DNA of 64,000 bases from positions 4,314-68,313 of the forward strand of contig CAZBYL010000004.1 of the NCBI GenBank assembly GCA_964496275.1, written 5' to 3'. The position numbers were made by a program, and so were the translations under genes. The stretch is from CAZBYL01 sp964496275 (lineage in GTDB: Bacteria; Synergistota; Synergistia; Synergistales; Synergistaceae). The notes beneath the pieces were generated by a model, which saw only the letters and a program-made list of their open reading frames with translations, had not been told where the DNA came from and searched no databases. Shown piece by piece: positions 43,198 to 51,834 of the stretch (position 1 is the stretch's first letter; the number at the start of each line of letters is the position of its first letter).

Positions 43198-45636
43198 TTA
43201 TCCGCGCTTTGGCAGAGGGGGCATGCTGTTGAATTTCTGCGGTAGATCCTCAGCTCCGAAAGCGGTCTTTCCCGTATTCTCATGATCTTTCATTGCACGC
43301 CACAGGCGTTCGGGGGTTATCGGAAGTTCACGCAGAGTGAGCCCCGTCGCATAATTTACGGCGTTGCCTATCGCTGAGCCAACGGGCGCGGTGCTTCCTT
43401 CGCCCGCTTCTTTTGCTCCCATGGGACCTTCGGGATCAAAATCGCTGCAAATTATCGTCTTGATATGCGGCATGTCAAGCGCGGTTGGGAAGCGGTAGTC
43501 GCGGAAGCTTGGGTTCATGTGACGTCCGTCCTTTGTATAAACGCACTCTTCAAAGCAAGAGAAGCCGAAACCCAGCAGCACAGAGCCTTCTATCTGCCCT
43601 TCCACTGCCCGGATGTTAAGCGGGCGTCCGCAGTCATGGCCGAATACGAAGTCTTCAAGCTCCACTTGCCCTGTCTCCATGTCGACCTTCACTTTTGCGG
43701 CAGACGCCGAGAACGAATACGCGGGGGCATAGTTGCCGACGTTTTTCACGTATATGTCCTTGTCTCCCTCGTGAGCGAATGAGCCCACTCCCGCTGCACA
43801 ACGGCCGAAGTTCTTTTCCTCATAGCCGAAGCAGGCTTCATTATATGAAATATTTTTCTCGGGGTCTCCTTCGATAAAAACGCGGTGGTCTTTCATCTTA
43901 ATATCAGTCGGCTTGCAGCCCCACTCTTCGGCCCAGTGCTTCAGCAGCTTCAGCTTTGCGTCTCCCGCCGCCCTTCGGCATGCGTTGCCGGCCAGGAATG
44001 TGACTCGCGAACCGAATGAACCCGCATCCCACGGTGTTGCTGTGGTATCGGACTGGATCAGCTTCACCTCATCCATGCACAGTCCCAGCTCTTCCGCTGC
44101 AATCATGGTCATAACAGTGTCAGAACCCTGGCCTATGTCGTTTGCGCCGCAGAATACGACTGCATAGCCCTCTCTGTTCAGACGAACAATTGTTGTCGCC
44201 GAGCAGTAGTGGGGCGTGATAAGTACGGGGAAGCCCGTTCCCGACATGAAGCCCGAGCCTGACATTCCGACGGCCTCTCCACTGCCCACAGGGTATTTAT
44301 CTCTGTGTTCCCAGTCTATTGCATCCGCACACGCCACAAGGCACTCGTCAAATTTGCAGGAAGTGAACTCAAGCCCTGTAGGACCTGTATAGTAGGGCGT
44401 TATCTCGTTTAGACGGCGTAACTCAAGCGGATCCATGCCCAGTGCATTTGCTACCTCGTCCATGTGTACCTCATGTGCAAAGTGCACCTGACATGCGGAA
44501 TACCCGCGCATTGCTCCTGATGCAGGGTGATTTGTATAGGGACGGCGCGCTGTCATATCTATGTTTTCGACCTTGTATGGGAATGTTGCGCATATAAGCG
44601 ACAGAGTGTTGGCTGCGATACCGGAGCCTCCGTACGCTCCTCCGTCTAGTATATGTTTGCAGCGCTTGGCAAGCATTTTACCCTCTTTGGTGAAGGCGCT
44701 CTCAATTTCAAATGAGATGGGGTGTCTTGTGCGTGTGCACATGAAAACTTCGTCACGCTTCAATATGCACTTAACAGGGTGTCCGGTCATTTTTGAAAAA
44801 AGGCAAGGGCATAGCTCGTGAGCAAAAACATCCAGCTTTCCGCCGAAACCGCCTCCGACCATAGGTTTTATTACACGTACTTGGCTTTCAGGAACCCCGA
44901 GTCCCCACGCAATCCAGAATCTGCTGACATACGCACCCTGAGTGGTCGTCCAGACCGTCCACTCTCCGTTTTCATACTTTGCCACTGCTCCGTGGGGCTC
45001 TATAGCGCAGTGAACCATTTCCTGTGTTTTGTAATAGTGCTTGTCGGTGTAATATGCTTCGGCGAAGGCCTTATCCGGGTCTCCCGCCTTCATCGTTGTG
45101 AATATCGAAAGGTTGTTTGTTCCGGGATAGTGTATAGGTTCCGCTTCCGGCTGCATCGAGTCAAACGGGTCGAGCACGACAGGGAGAGGCTCATATTCAA
45201 CCTTGACGAGACGTGCCGCTTCCGTTGCTATATCCTCGTTTATTGCGCATACGGCAGCCACTTCGTCGCCTATCATACGAACCTTCTTGCGGCATAGTGG
45301 TTCTTTGTCTGCCAATTCTTTAAATGCCTCGGGGTTGCCCAGATTGTGTCCTTCGGGGAAGTCTTTTCCCGTAAGAACTCCCTTTACTCCCGGCAGTTTC
45401 AGGACCTCACTGAAATCTATGCTCTTTATGAGGGCGTGGGCGTAAGGGCTGTGTACTAATTTGCAGTAGTACATGCCGGGCAGATCGACATCGTCTGTGT
45501 ATATCGCACGACCGGTAACCTTCGCTTCCGCGTCCACTCTTACGTACGCGTTGCCTTTTCCGGCAAGCTCATAATCTTCAGGTTTTTTATAAATACTCTC
45601 TATCTCTGAATAATATTCCTTTGACCTGATTGCCAT
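43198..45636 (-). CDS. Xanthine-dehydrogenase-family molybdenum hydroxylase, molybdopterin-binding large subunit
   Basis: About 812 residues. The N-terminal a/b-hammerhead domain contains GRAIYTDDVDLPGMYYCKLV. The molybdopterin domains contain MVGGGFGGK, MRGYSACQVHFA, ANDIGQGSDTV, GSFGSRVT and the catalytic-Glu region MGAKEAGEGSTAPV. It is the catalytic subunit of an enzyme hydroxylating purines or other N-heterocycles or aldehydes. The ATG at 45636 shares a base with the stop of the 2Fe-2S gene (TGATG); the extension to 45717 overlaps that gene and is rejected. Order on the transcript is FAD subunit, 2Fe-2S subunit, this subunit. Xanthine or hypoxanthine is plausible but unproven. Confidence 0.92.
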   Translation of the reverse strand: MAIRSKEYYSEIESIYKKPEDYELAGKGNAYVRVDAEAKVTGRAIYTDDVDLPGMYYCKLVHSPYAHALIKSIDFSEVLKLPGVKGVLTGKDFPEGHNLGNPEAFKELADKEPLCRKKVRMIGDEVAAVCAINEDIATEAARLVKVEYEPLPVVLDPFDSMQPEAEPIHYPGTNNLSIFTTMKAGDPDKAFAEAYYTDKHYYKTQEMVHCAIEPHGAVAKYENGEWTVWTTTQGAYVSRFWIAWGLGVPESQVRVIKPMVGGGFGGKLDVFAHELCPCLFSKMTGHPVKCILKRDEVFMCTRTRHPISFEIESAFTKEGKMLAKRCKHILDGGAYGGSGIAANTLSLICATFPYKVENIDMTARRPYTNHPASGAMRGYSACQVHFAHEVHMDEVANALGMDPLELRRLNEITPYYTGPTGLEFTSCKFDECLVACADAIDWEHRDKYPVGSGEAVGMSGSGFMSGTGFPVLITPHYCSATTIVRLNREGYAVVFCGANDIGQGSDTVMTMIAAEELGLCMDEVKLIQSDTTATPWDAGSFGSRVTFLAGNACRRAAGDAKLKLLKHWAEEWGCKPTDIKMKDHRVFIEGDPEKNISYNEACFGYEEKNFGRCAAGVGSFAHEGDKDIYVKNVGNYAPAYSFSASAAKVKVDMETGQVELEDFVFGHDCGRPLNIRAVEGQIEGSVLLGFGFSCFEECVYTKDGRHMNPSFRDYRFPTALDMPHIKTIICSDFDPEGPMGAKEAGEGSTAPVGSAIGNAVNYATGLTLRELPITPERLWRAMKDHENTGKTAFGAEDLPQKFNSMPPLPKRG

Positions 45637-46118
45637 CAGTCGTTCGCCTCTCTTTCCAATATCTTGGCGGCGCAGTCTATAGCTTCTACTATTTTTGCGT
45701 ATCCTGTGCAGCGGCACAGGTTTCCCGCAATAGCGTCCCTTATCTCCTGCTCTGTCGGGTGTTGATTTTCATGCAGCAGAGAGAGCGCGGACATAATCAT
45801 CCCGGGTGTGCAAAAGCCGCACTGAAGCGCCCACTTGTCTATAAATTCCTTCTGTACGGGGTGCAGCACTCCGTCCTTCATAACTCCCTCTATTGTCACT
45901 ACGTCGTGACCGTCAGCTTCGACGGCCAGCATCATGCAGGAATCGACGGCGGCTCCGTCAAGCAGTATAGTGCATGCTCCGCACTCACCCTCTTCACAGC
46001 CGCGCTTTGTTCCCGTCAGATGCAGATCAGTGCGCAGAAAGTCGCACATTGTGATGTTGTCCGCAGCAAGGACTTCAGTAGCCTCTCCGTTGAGCTTAAA
46101 ATTTATTATGCGTTTCAA
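45636..46118 (-). CDS. Molybdenum hydroxylase, 2Fe-2S subunit
   Basis: 160 residues. The first [2Fe-2S] cluster site is CEEGECGACTILLDG...C (plant ferredoxin-like domain) and the second is CGFCTPGM with CRCTGY (helical domain). It carries electrons between the molybdenum centre and FAD. Length and motif order match CoxS/XdhC-type subunits. It is coupled to the large subunit by a one-base overlap and starts 14 bases after the FAD-subunit gene. Confidence 0.93.
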   Translation of the reverse strand: MKRIINFKLNGEATEVLAADNITMCDFLRTDLHLTGTKRGCEEGECGACTILLDGAAVDSCMMLAVEADGHDVVTIEGVMKDGVLHPVQKEFIDKWALQCGFCTPGMIMSALSLLHENQHPTEQEIRDAIAGNLCRCTGYAKIVEAIDCAAKILEREAND

Positions 46119-46132
46119 GAGTCTTAGCCTCC

Positions 46133-47014
46133 TTATGGCTTAAGCGTATTTAATGCCTTTTGCAGCGCTCGCTTTGTGTAGACACGAACCATATCTGTTC
46201 TGTACTCGGCAGATGCGCGAACGTCCGAGATGGGATGAGCCTCTGACGCTGCTTTTTCTCCCGCCTGTTCCTGCAATTCATTTGTCAGCTCCCTGCCTAT
46301 AACAAACTGCTCGGCGGCGTAAGCGCGCAGAGGGGTAATTCCGACCCCGCCCATTACGATTCTGCAGTCGGCTATTTTCCTGCCGTCCATTTTTATCCAT
46401 GCCGCGACTCCTACTATGGCGAGATCCATTGCCTTGCGCACCGCGTGCTTGAAGTATGCCGAGCCCTCCTGCGGTTTAAGTTCGGGAATAAATATCTCCG
46501 TAACAATTTCTCCCGCATCTTTGTCGAGGCAGGTGCGCTTAACGCCCTTGAAGAATTCTCCGATGGGGATAACACGTTCGCCGTTTTTGCTGAAAGTTTT
46601 AACGGAAGCGCCCATCGCCATTAAAATAGGGGCTGTATCGGCGGACGGAGAAGCATTGCATATATTGCCTGCCATCGTACCCTTACGCCTAATCTGAGCG
46701 GATGCAACAAAATGGGCTGCGTCCGCTACTGCCGGAAGCGTCTTATTGACTACCTGTGAGGTCTGTATTGCGAAAAGTTTTGCAAGCGCGCCTATTCTCA
46801 GCCCATCTCCCTCTGTGAACTTTATCTCGTCCATTCCGGGGATATTTTTTAAGTCAATAACGCTGTCAACGCCTTTAAGCACATTCTCCTTCAAAAGCAG
46901 AATTACGTCTGTTCCTCCCGCCATCAGTACGCATCTGCCGTTTTGAGCCGCTGCGAGATCTGATGCCTCTTTGAGAGTGTGAACCGCGGTATAGTCAAAA
47001 TTTGGCAAACTCAT
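46133..47014 (-). CDS. Molybdenum hydroxylase, FAD-binding subunit
   Basis: 293 residues of the CoxM/XdhB family: FDYTAVHTLKEASDLAA, the FAD-binding VLMAGGTDVILLLKE, IRRKGTMAGNICNASPSADTAPIL (read in parts) and the C-terminal CO_deh_flav domain ending near VRVYTKRALQKALNTL. It passes electrons to NAD or another acceptor. It is the first gene of the operon. GGGAGG lies before the ATG. The promoter region is shared with a divergent Crp/Fnr regulator and carries a palindrome at 47099-47120. Confidence 0.92.
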   Translation of the reverse strand: MSLPNFDYTAVHTLKEASDLAAAQNGRCVLMAGGTDVILLLKENVLKGVDSVIDLKNIPGMDEIKFTEGDGLRIGALAKLFAIQTSQVVNKTLPAVADAAHFVASAQIRRKGTMAGNICNASPSADTAPILMAMGASVKTFSKNGERVIPIGEFFKGVKRTCLDKDAGEIVTEIFIPELKPQEGSAYFKHAVRKAMDLAIVGVAAWIKMDGRKIADCRIVMGGVGITPLRAYAAEQFVIGRELTNELQEQAGEKAASEAHPISDVRASAEYRTDMVRVYTKRALQKALNTLKP

Positions 47015-47098
47015 CCCTGTTCCTCCCTTGGTTAATGAAAAATCAGATAGTGATTCAATAAAAGGAGAATAAACCTTGTGATAAAAGTAATTAAGACG

Positions 47099-47126
47099 TT
47101 GTGACTACAATAGTAGTCAAGACTAC
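47099..47126. promoter_or_regulatory. Palindromic operator candidate between xdh operon and Crp/Fnr gene
   Basis: GACTAC (47103-47108), AATA, GTAGTC (47113-47118) is a perfect palindrome, flanked by TTG and CAA to give an FNR-like outline, with a third GACTAC at 47121-47126. It lies about 90 bases before the FAD-subunit start. Confidence 0.55.
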
Positions 47127-47219
47127 ATAAAAACCCGATGCTGTGAGATTCGTCACCTTTGAATATAGGAACAGAATATCTCAGTACAGAAAAATTTATA
47201 GCTCATCTCTTTATCCCAC

Positions 47220-47228
47220 TGGTATAAT
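47220..47228 (+). promoter_or_regulatory. Extended -10 promoter of the Crp/Fnr gene
   Basis: TG-G-TATAAT (47220-47228) is a perfect extended -10 element 34 bases before the start codon. No good -35 is needed or seen. Confidence 0.6.
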
Positions 47229-47261
47229 GAATTATCACTGCATCTGCCGGGGAGTGAGTTT

Positions 47262-47981
47262 ATGTCTGATTTGGGAAATAGGGATATTATGGAAACGAAC
47301 ATTAGACTTGAGGACGACCAAATACGCCATCTCTACACCTTACAGCGCGGAATCAAGCGTCTTGAGGCGTTGGGTGAGACTGTCTCTGTTGACAGAAATA
47401 TGGATTTAAACAAGATAAATGAAATCCCGGAATACTGCTACCTTGTAAAAAAGGGGCGAGTTATGTGCTATGAAATAACGCTGAACGGCGAACAGCGTGT
47501 GTACAGTTTTATGGAACAGGACTCGATATTTCTGGAGGACTGCATGCTGCTGGACAGACCGAGCCCCGTGCTCTTCCGCACAATAGTACCGTCTGTACTT
47601 GTACGAATTCATAAATGCACGCTAAAACATGCCTTCAAGAACGACATAGACATAGTAATGGACGTGTGCATGTCTCTTGCGGAAAAATTTCTATCGGCAA
47701 TGGCGCAGGTGCGAAGCGGTCAGCAGCGTTCCGCAGAATGGCGAATATGCCGACTGATACAGATATTCATGGAGCACTACGGTACACAGTATGACGGTAA
47801 AATCCTGATATCCCAAAAAATAAGTCAGCAGATGATAGCCGATATGCTAGGAATGAACAGAGTTACCGTGTCAAAAAAATTCAAGGAACTGCGAGATCTC
47901 TCCCTACTGGAACAGATAAACAGCTACATTTGCATCAGAAGCGCTGAGGCTCTTGAGAAGCACATGGAGCTTATGAAATAG
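47262..47981 (+). CDS. Crp/Fnr-family transcriptional regulator
   Basis: 239 residues: an N-terminal cyclic-nucleotide-binding-like barrel (about 30-145, YCYLVKKGRVMCYEI, FLEDCMLLDRP) and a C-terminal Crp-type helix-turn-helix (ISQQMIADMLGMNRVTVSKKFKEL). There is no N-terminal four-cysteine FNR cluster, so oxygen sensing of the FNR type is unlikely. GGGGAG precedes the ATG. It is divergent from the molybdenum-hydroxylase operon, and the palindrome in the shared gap makes it the likely regulator of that operon. The effector is unknown. Confidence 0.9.
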   Translation: MSDLGNRDIMETNIRLEDDQIRHLYTLQRGIKRLEALGETVSVDRNMDLNKINEIPEYCYLVKKGRVMCYEITLNGEQRVYSFMEQDSIFLEDCMLLDRPSPVLFRTIVPSVLVRIHKCTLKHAFKNDIDIVMDVCMSLAEKFLSAMAQVRSGQQRSAEWRICRLIQIFMEHYGTQYDGKILISQKISQQMIADMLGMNRVTVSKKFKELRDLSLLEQINSYICIRSAEALEKHMELMK

Positions 47982-48442
47982 ACTGTGTCATAAATTTCTA
48001 TAAGGTTGTTGTTTTTTTTTGCAGAAAATACTAAACATCTATTGCTTAAAATACGTAGTTGATGTAGTATTTACGAGATGAAGTTTTAGATGTTTTAGAA
48101 AATTCGGTCAAGGGAATCCGGTGTGATGCCGGAACAGCCCCGCTACTGTAACCGGGACGAACCCGCATTCAGCCACTGTCGCAAGACGGGAAGGCGCGGG
48201 AGTAGGACGAACGGAAGTCAGGAAACCTGCCGAAGTTTCAGTTTGTTGATATCGCGAGGGCGAGATGCGGCATGTGCGCGGAAATTATTTTTGCGCGCCT
48301 TTCAATAAGCCGATTTATTCAGGAACCCTCATTTGTTGGGGGTTCCTGTTTTTTTGCCTTTTACGGAGGGATGCATAACGGAAAGAGAAATGTTTTTACT
48401 ATTTTATTTTTATAAAGAAAATTATGTGAAGGAGTGCTCTTT
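47982..48442. other. Long btuB leader
   Basis: About 460 bases between the Crp/Fnr gene and btuB. Most of it is the cobalamin riboswitch and its terminator. A poly-T stretch follows the Crp/Fnr stop near 48010, without a clear stem. No further ORF is seen. Confidence 0.7.
48098..48355 (+). promoter_or_regulatory. Cobalamin riboswitch upstream of btuB
   Basis: A classical cobalamin aptamer: AGGGAATCCGGTGTGATGCC (48111-48130), CAGCCCCGCTACTGTAA (48135-48151), AGCCACTGTC (48171-48180) and the B12 box AAGTCAGGAAACCTGCCG (48214-48231). The expression platform is an intrinsic terminator: AGGAACCC (48321-48328) / GGGTTCCT (48340-48347) and a run of seven T. It should shut off receptor synthesis when cobamide is plentiful. 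Confidence 0.96.
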
Positions 48443-50368
48443 ATGTTCAAAGTAAGGAAAAGTAGTTTTATTCTTCCCGTCGCTGCATTGCTGCTCTTTG
48501 CTTCCGCGTCGTTTGCCGCAGAAAGCAAAGACGCCGCCGTTAGCGAGGTTGAAAGAGTCGAGGTAACAGGTTCACGTCTTGCGGAAGAGATAACGGACGT
48601 CCCCGCCCCCGCCTATGTCGTGACACGCGAGGAAATAGAAAACAGCGGAGCGAAGGATGTTCAGCAAATTCTGGGCAGAATCCCCGGTATCAATGGCATG
48701 GCAGGAAGTTCATCTATGGCTCAGGATAAGGGTGTTTTTGTGAGAGGATTAAATTCTGAGGTTTTGCTTCTCGTGGACGGAGTGCCATATATGGGTTCAA
48801 GTTATGGCACGGGGCACCCTCACGGAAGTCCTTTTGATTTGAGGGCAATAGATATTTCTTCCGTAGAGAGGATCGAAGTTGTAAAAGGCGCGAGTTCCGC
48901 TGTTTATGGCTCAAATGCCGCAGGGGGAGTTATCAATATAATCACTCGCAAGGGTGAAAGCAAATCCTCCGGTTCCATAAAAACAGAGGGCGGAAATAAC
49001 GGGTGGTTTAAAGGCAGTATCAGAGGTACAGCAGTTATGAGCGATGATTTCAAAGCCACAATAGGGTATACAAAGACTATTGAAAACGGCGATGTCCCGC
49101 TACGCAAGATTAACGGTTCTATTATGGGATACGCAACAGATTACAGGGCGAATGATTATGTTTTAATGTTTGAAAAAGGTTACTGGAGCTTCCTTGCTGA
49201 AGTTGGTGATTTTAAGTCGGAATGGAACGATACTAACTCGTACGGTACTAGCAAATATGATCAGGATAATAAATATAATAGATTCTCTCTAAACTATAAT
49301 GACGGGATGAATATAGGAAGAATCTATTATAATGATTCAAAGAAGGATTATTCTATGATTGGCACTACTACGTATAATAATTATAAAGATAGTTCTGTCG
49401 GTTTAACCTTTAATAGAAAACAGGACATCTTTGGTGTCAGCGGAATATGGGGTGTCGATATCAAAAAAGACAGTTCCAAATTTGGCGGCGGCAGCGGCAA
49501 TATCCCCTATGACTTGAGCCGTACCGGATTCGCCCCATACATCGAAGCGTCTGTTCCCATCGGAGAGGCAAATCTTGACCTTGGGTTGAGGTACGAATAT
49601 TGGAATGTCGATGACGGAGAGAATGTAAGTGAACTGATTCCGAGAGTTTCTTTGAATTGGGCCTCTTCCGGAGGTCAGGTGTGGTATGCAACAGCGGGCA
49701 GAGTCTTTGTTATGCCAAGTTTTTATCAGATGTTTTTACCCATGGCGGACGAGGATTTTGGCATATGGGGTAAGTATACTTCCCTTCGCAACCCTAACTT
49801 GAAACCTGAAAAGGGCTGGACCTATGATATCGGCGTTAAGGATGAAAAAGCAAAGCATCCATGGAAAATAAGTGTCTTTTATATGAATATTAACGATAAG
49901 ATAGATTATAATTCAAAGTATGACGCTCTTAGCAACACAACGACATCACAGTATATAAATCTCAATGAATACAGAGCGTGGGGTATCGAAGGAGAGTACA
50001 AGCATAACTTTAATGAAAATTGGAGTTACAAGCAGGGTGTTGCTTGGACTGATGCGGATGAAAAAATGCCCGGTTCCGACGAATGGGTTCGCTCCGATGC
50101 GCCGAGACTGGATCTTTCTGGTATCTTGAATTACAGCAAGGGGCCTTGGTCTGCCGAAGTCGCGGCGCACTATTACGGGGATAGAAAACTTGAAAAGTTT
50201 GACGGTAACGACATATTCCTTGTTAATGCGTCGGTTGCGTGGAAAAATGAGAATAACACGCTTAGAATATCTTGTCTGAACCTTTTTGACAAAGAATTTA
50301 TTCTCGACAATACAGGCTACATAAATGCAGAACGCCGTTTGGTGTTCTCATGGGAGTATAAATTCTAA
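48443..50368 (+). CDS. btuB: TonB-dependent cobamide receptor, BtuB type
   Basis: About 641 residues. A signal peptide (to about residue 26, FASASFAAES) is followed by a TonB-box-like stretch, a plug domain (residues about 40-165: TGSRLAEEITDVPAP, VRGLNSEVLLLVDGVP, IEVVKGASSAVYGSNAAGG) and a 22-strand-type beta barrel with alternating aromatic pattern. It ends in the outer-membrane signature SWEYKF with terminal Phe. It imports cobamides across the outer membrane using TonB energy. GAAGGAG is eight bases before the ATG at 48443. The riboswitch upstream supports the ligand. An in-frame copy of its last 26 codons follows the stop. Confidence 0.93.
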   Translation: MFKVRKSSFILPVAALLLFASASFAAESKDAAVSEVERVEVTGSRLAEEITDVPAPAYVVTREEIENSGAKDVQQILGRIPGINGMAGSSSMAQDKGVFVRGLNSEVLLLVDGVPYMGSSYGTGHPHGSPFDLRAIDISSVERIEVVKGASSAVYGSNAAGGVINIITRKGESKSSGSIKTEGGNNGWFKGSIRGTAVMSDDFKATIGYTKTIENGDVPLRKINGSIMGYATDYRANDYVLMFEKGYWSFLAEVGDFKSEWNDTNSYGTSKYDQDNKYNRFSLNYNDGMNIGRIYYNDSKKDYSMIGTTTYNNYKDSSVGLTFNRKQDIFGVSGIWGVDIKKDSSKFGGGSGNIPYDLSRTGFAPYIEASVPIGEANLDLGLRYEYWNVDDGENVSELIPRVSLNWASSGGQVWYATAGRVFVMPSFYQMFLPMADEDFGIWGKYTSLRNPNLKPEKGWTYDIGVKDEKAKHPWKISVFYMNINDKIDYNSKYDALSNTTTSQYINLNEYRAWGIEGEYKHNFNENWSYKQGVAWTDADEKMPGSDEWVRSDAPRLDLSGILNYSKGPWSAEVAAHYYGDRKLEKFDGNDIFLVNASVAWKNENNTLRISCLNLFDKEFILDNTGYINAERRLVFSWEYKF

Positions 50369-50389
50369 ATAAAGCGCAAGCACCTGCCT

Positions 50390-50470
50390 GATAAGGAATT
50401 CTACCTCAATAAGGACGGCTATATAATCCCGGAACGCCGTTTTATCTTCTCTTGGGAGTATAATTTCTAG
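50390..50470 (+). pseudogene. Remnant: second C-terminal tail of a TonB-dependent receptor
   Basis: Read in the same frame as btuB, 26 codons from 50390 to a TAG at 50468-50470 encode a receptor-like end. It matches the btuB end in 17 of 26 residues (shared DKEF, GYI, ERR, FSWEY, terminal F), while the DNA has diverged. There is no start codon or receptor body. It looks like what remains of a tandem paralogous receptor gene after deletion or recombination, or an old partial duplication. Only the btuB TAA and eight codons separate the two tails. Confidence 0.8.
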
Positions 50471-50493
50471 CGCAGGCAAGCGCACATAAATAG

Positions 50494-50521
50494 GCGGCGG
50501 TTCCGGTTTCGGAGCCGCCGC
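50494..50521 (+). terminator. Terminator after btuB and the receptor remnant
   Basis: GCGGCGG (50494-50500) pairs with CCGCCGC (50515-50521), with CCG/CGG inside, followed by TTGTTTG. It lies 24 bases after the remnant's stop. Confidence 0.75.
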
Positions 50522-50595
50522 TTGTTTGTTCTGTGAAGTTATTATTACAACATGTTTGCAAAAGATTCGCTCTTCTGTTCGGAAGAGGGATTTTT

Positions 50596-50650
50596 ATTTG
50601 AGAATCGTCAAAGCTGGCTGCTGCGCAAAGCTATCTGCCGATTCTCAAAT
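50596..50650. repeat. Perfect 12-bp inverted repeat
   Basis: ATTTGAGAATCG (50596-50607) and CGATTCTCAAAT (50639-50650) flank 31 bases, just downstream of the cysteine-desulfurase gene. There is no T tract on the minus strand, so its role as terminator is doubtful. Confidence 0.55.
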
Positions 50651-50665
50651 TTTCGGACAGGGTTT

Positions 50666-51829
50666 TTATCCTTCCGCCGCGAGAGATTTTATCGCTCCGA
50701 CCACAGCGTCTATTTCTTCTTCCGTATTGAAGAATCCCGGCGACAGTCTGAGAGCGCCTTCGGGAAAGGTCCCGAGTGTTCTGTGTGCCAAGGGAGCGCA
50801 GTGCAGTCCGGGGCGAGTTTCGATGGCGTATCTGTCGGAGAGGTTCATTGCCAAAACGGCATTGTCTTTGCCGTCTATATTGAGCGCATAGACGGGAAGT
50901 CTGGGGTCTTCTTCCCCGGGGCCCGCTATTCGAAGCCCGTCTATAGAGCGCAGACCGGCCTCAAGTCTTTTGCCCAAGCTCTGTTCCCTGTCATGTATGT
51001 TGCCGATTCCCGTCTCATTTATCCATTCGAGCGCAGCAAGAAGCCCCGCGATTCCCGGGAGGTTTGGTGTGCCCGCTTCAAATTTGTCGGGCATGTTTGC
51101 AGGCTGGTGTTCGTCGTGCGACAGGCTGCCTGTGCCTCCTTCGATGAAGAATTCGCAGCGTTCCGCAAAGCTCGGTTCCCACACGATACCGCCTGTGCCC
51201 TGCGGACCGAAAAGTCCCTTGTGTCCGGTGAAGCAGAGAGCGGCAAGTCCGAGTTCCTGTGCGTTGAGGGGGATTATACCCGCAGTTTGGGCACAGTCCG
51301 CCACGAGCGGAACACCGTGAGCTTTGCATATTTCAGCTATTGCTTCTATGTCCTGCAATGAGCCGGAAACATTGCTGCAATGTGAAAATACAGCCATGTC
51401 CGCCTTGTCTGCAAGAGCTCTTTCCACTGCGGCAGGGTCGAGGTAGCCGCGTATGCTGCACTGTATTACATCCACGCGGACGCCTGACGCTTCAAGCGAG
51501 CGGAGAGGGCGCACAACGGCATTGTGCTCCATGGAGGACGTTATTACTCTCATGCCCGGCTTTAATATTCCTTTCAGAACGATGTTGATTGATTCAGTAA
51601 TGTTCGGAGTCAGGGATACGTACTTCGCGCTGCGTTTTTCGTATCCGCCCAGCATCTCCGCTATAGTTTTGCGGCAGGTGTACACGCTGTCAAGTGTCTC
51701 TATGTCGCGCGCGGATGCCGCACCGCGCGCCAGATTCGCACCGCCCTGAGTCATAAATTTGTATACCGCCTCAGCCACCGGTTCGGGCTTAGGCCATGTT
51801 GTTGCCGCATTGTTTATATATAAGGACAT
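50666..51829 (-). CDS. Cysteine-desulfurase-family class V aminotransferase
   Basis: About 387 residues. PLP-binding Lys is in CFTGHKGLFGPQGTGG, the N-terminus carries NNAATTWPKPEPVAEAV, and a catalytic-type Cys is in RPGLHCAPLAHRTLG. It belongs to the desulfurase subfamily that often ends in this RxGLHCAP motif and co-occurs with YedF (the EGC subfamily). It should remove sulfur or selenium from cysteine or selenocysteine. It lies five bases after yedF. The ATG at 51829 has only a weak ribosome site; TTG at 51838 would overlap yedF. The selenium link comes from family co-occurrence, not from a residue seen here. Confidence 0.85.
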   Translation of the reverse strand: MSLYINNAATTWPKPEPVAEAVYKFMTQGGANLARGAASARDIETLDSVYTCRKTIAEMLGGYEKRSAKYVSLTPNITESINIVLKGILKPGMRVITSSMEHNAVVRPLRSLEASGVRVDVIQCSIRGYLDPAAVERALADKADMAVFSHCSNVSGSLQDIEAIAEICKAHGVPLVADCAQTAGIIPLNAQELGLAALCFTGHKGLFGPQGTGGIVWEPSFAERCEFFIEGGTGSLSHDEHQPANMPDKFEAGTPNLPGIAGLLAALEWINETGIGNIHDREQSLGKRLEAGLRSIDGLRIAGPGEEDPRLPVYALNIDGKDNAVLAMNLSDRYAIETRPGLHCAPLAHRTLGTFPEGALRLSPGFFNTEEEIDAVVGAIKSLAAEG

Positions 51830-51834
51830 GCCTA

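Noticed and set aside
44818..45297. 159-codon plus-strand frame opposite the molybdenum-hydroxylase large subunit
   Set aside because: Shadow of a conserved coding region; no ribosome site and no family.
47015..47261. Purine or molybdenum-cofactor riboswitch ahead of the molybdenum-hydroxylase operon
   Set aside because: The gap is dominated by promoter elements and a protein-type palindrome; no aptamer core was recognised.
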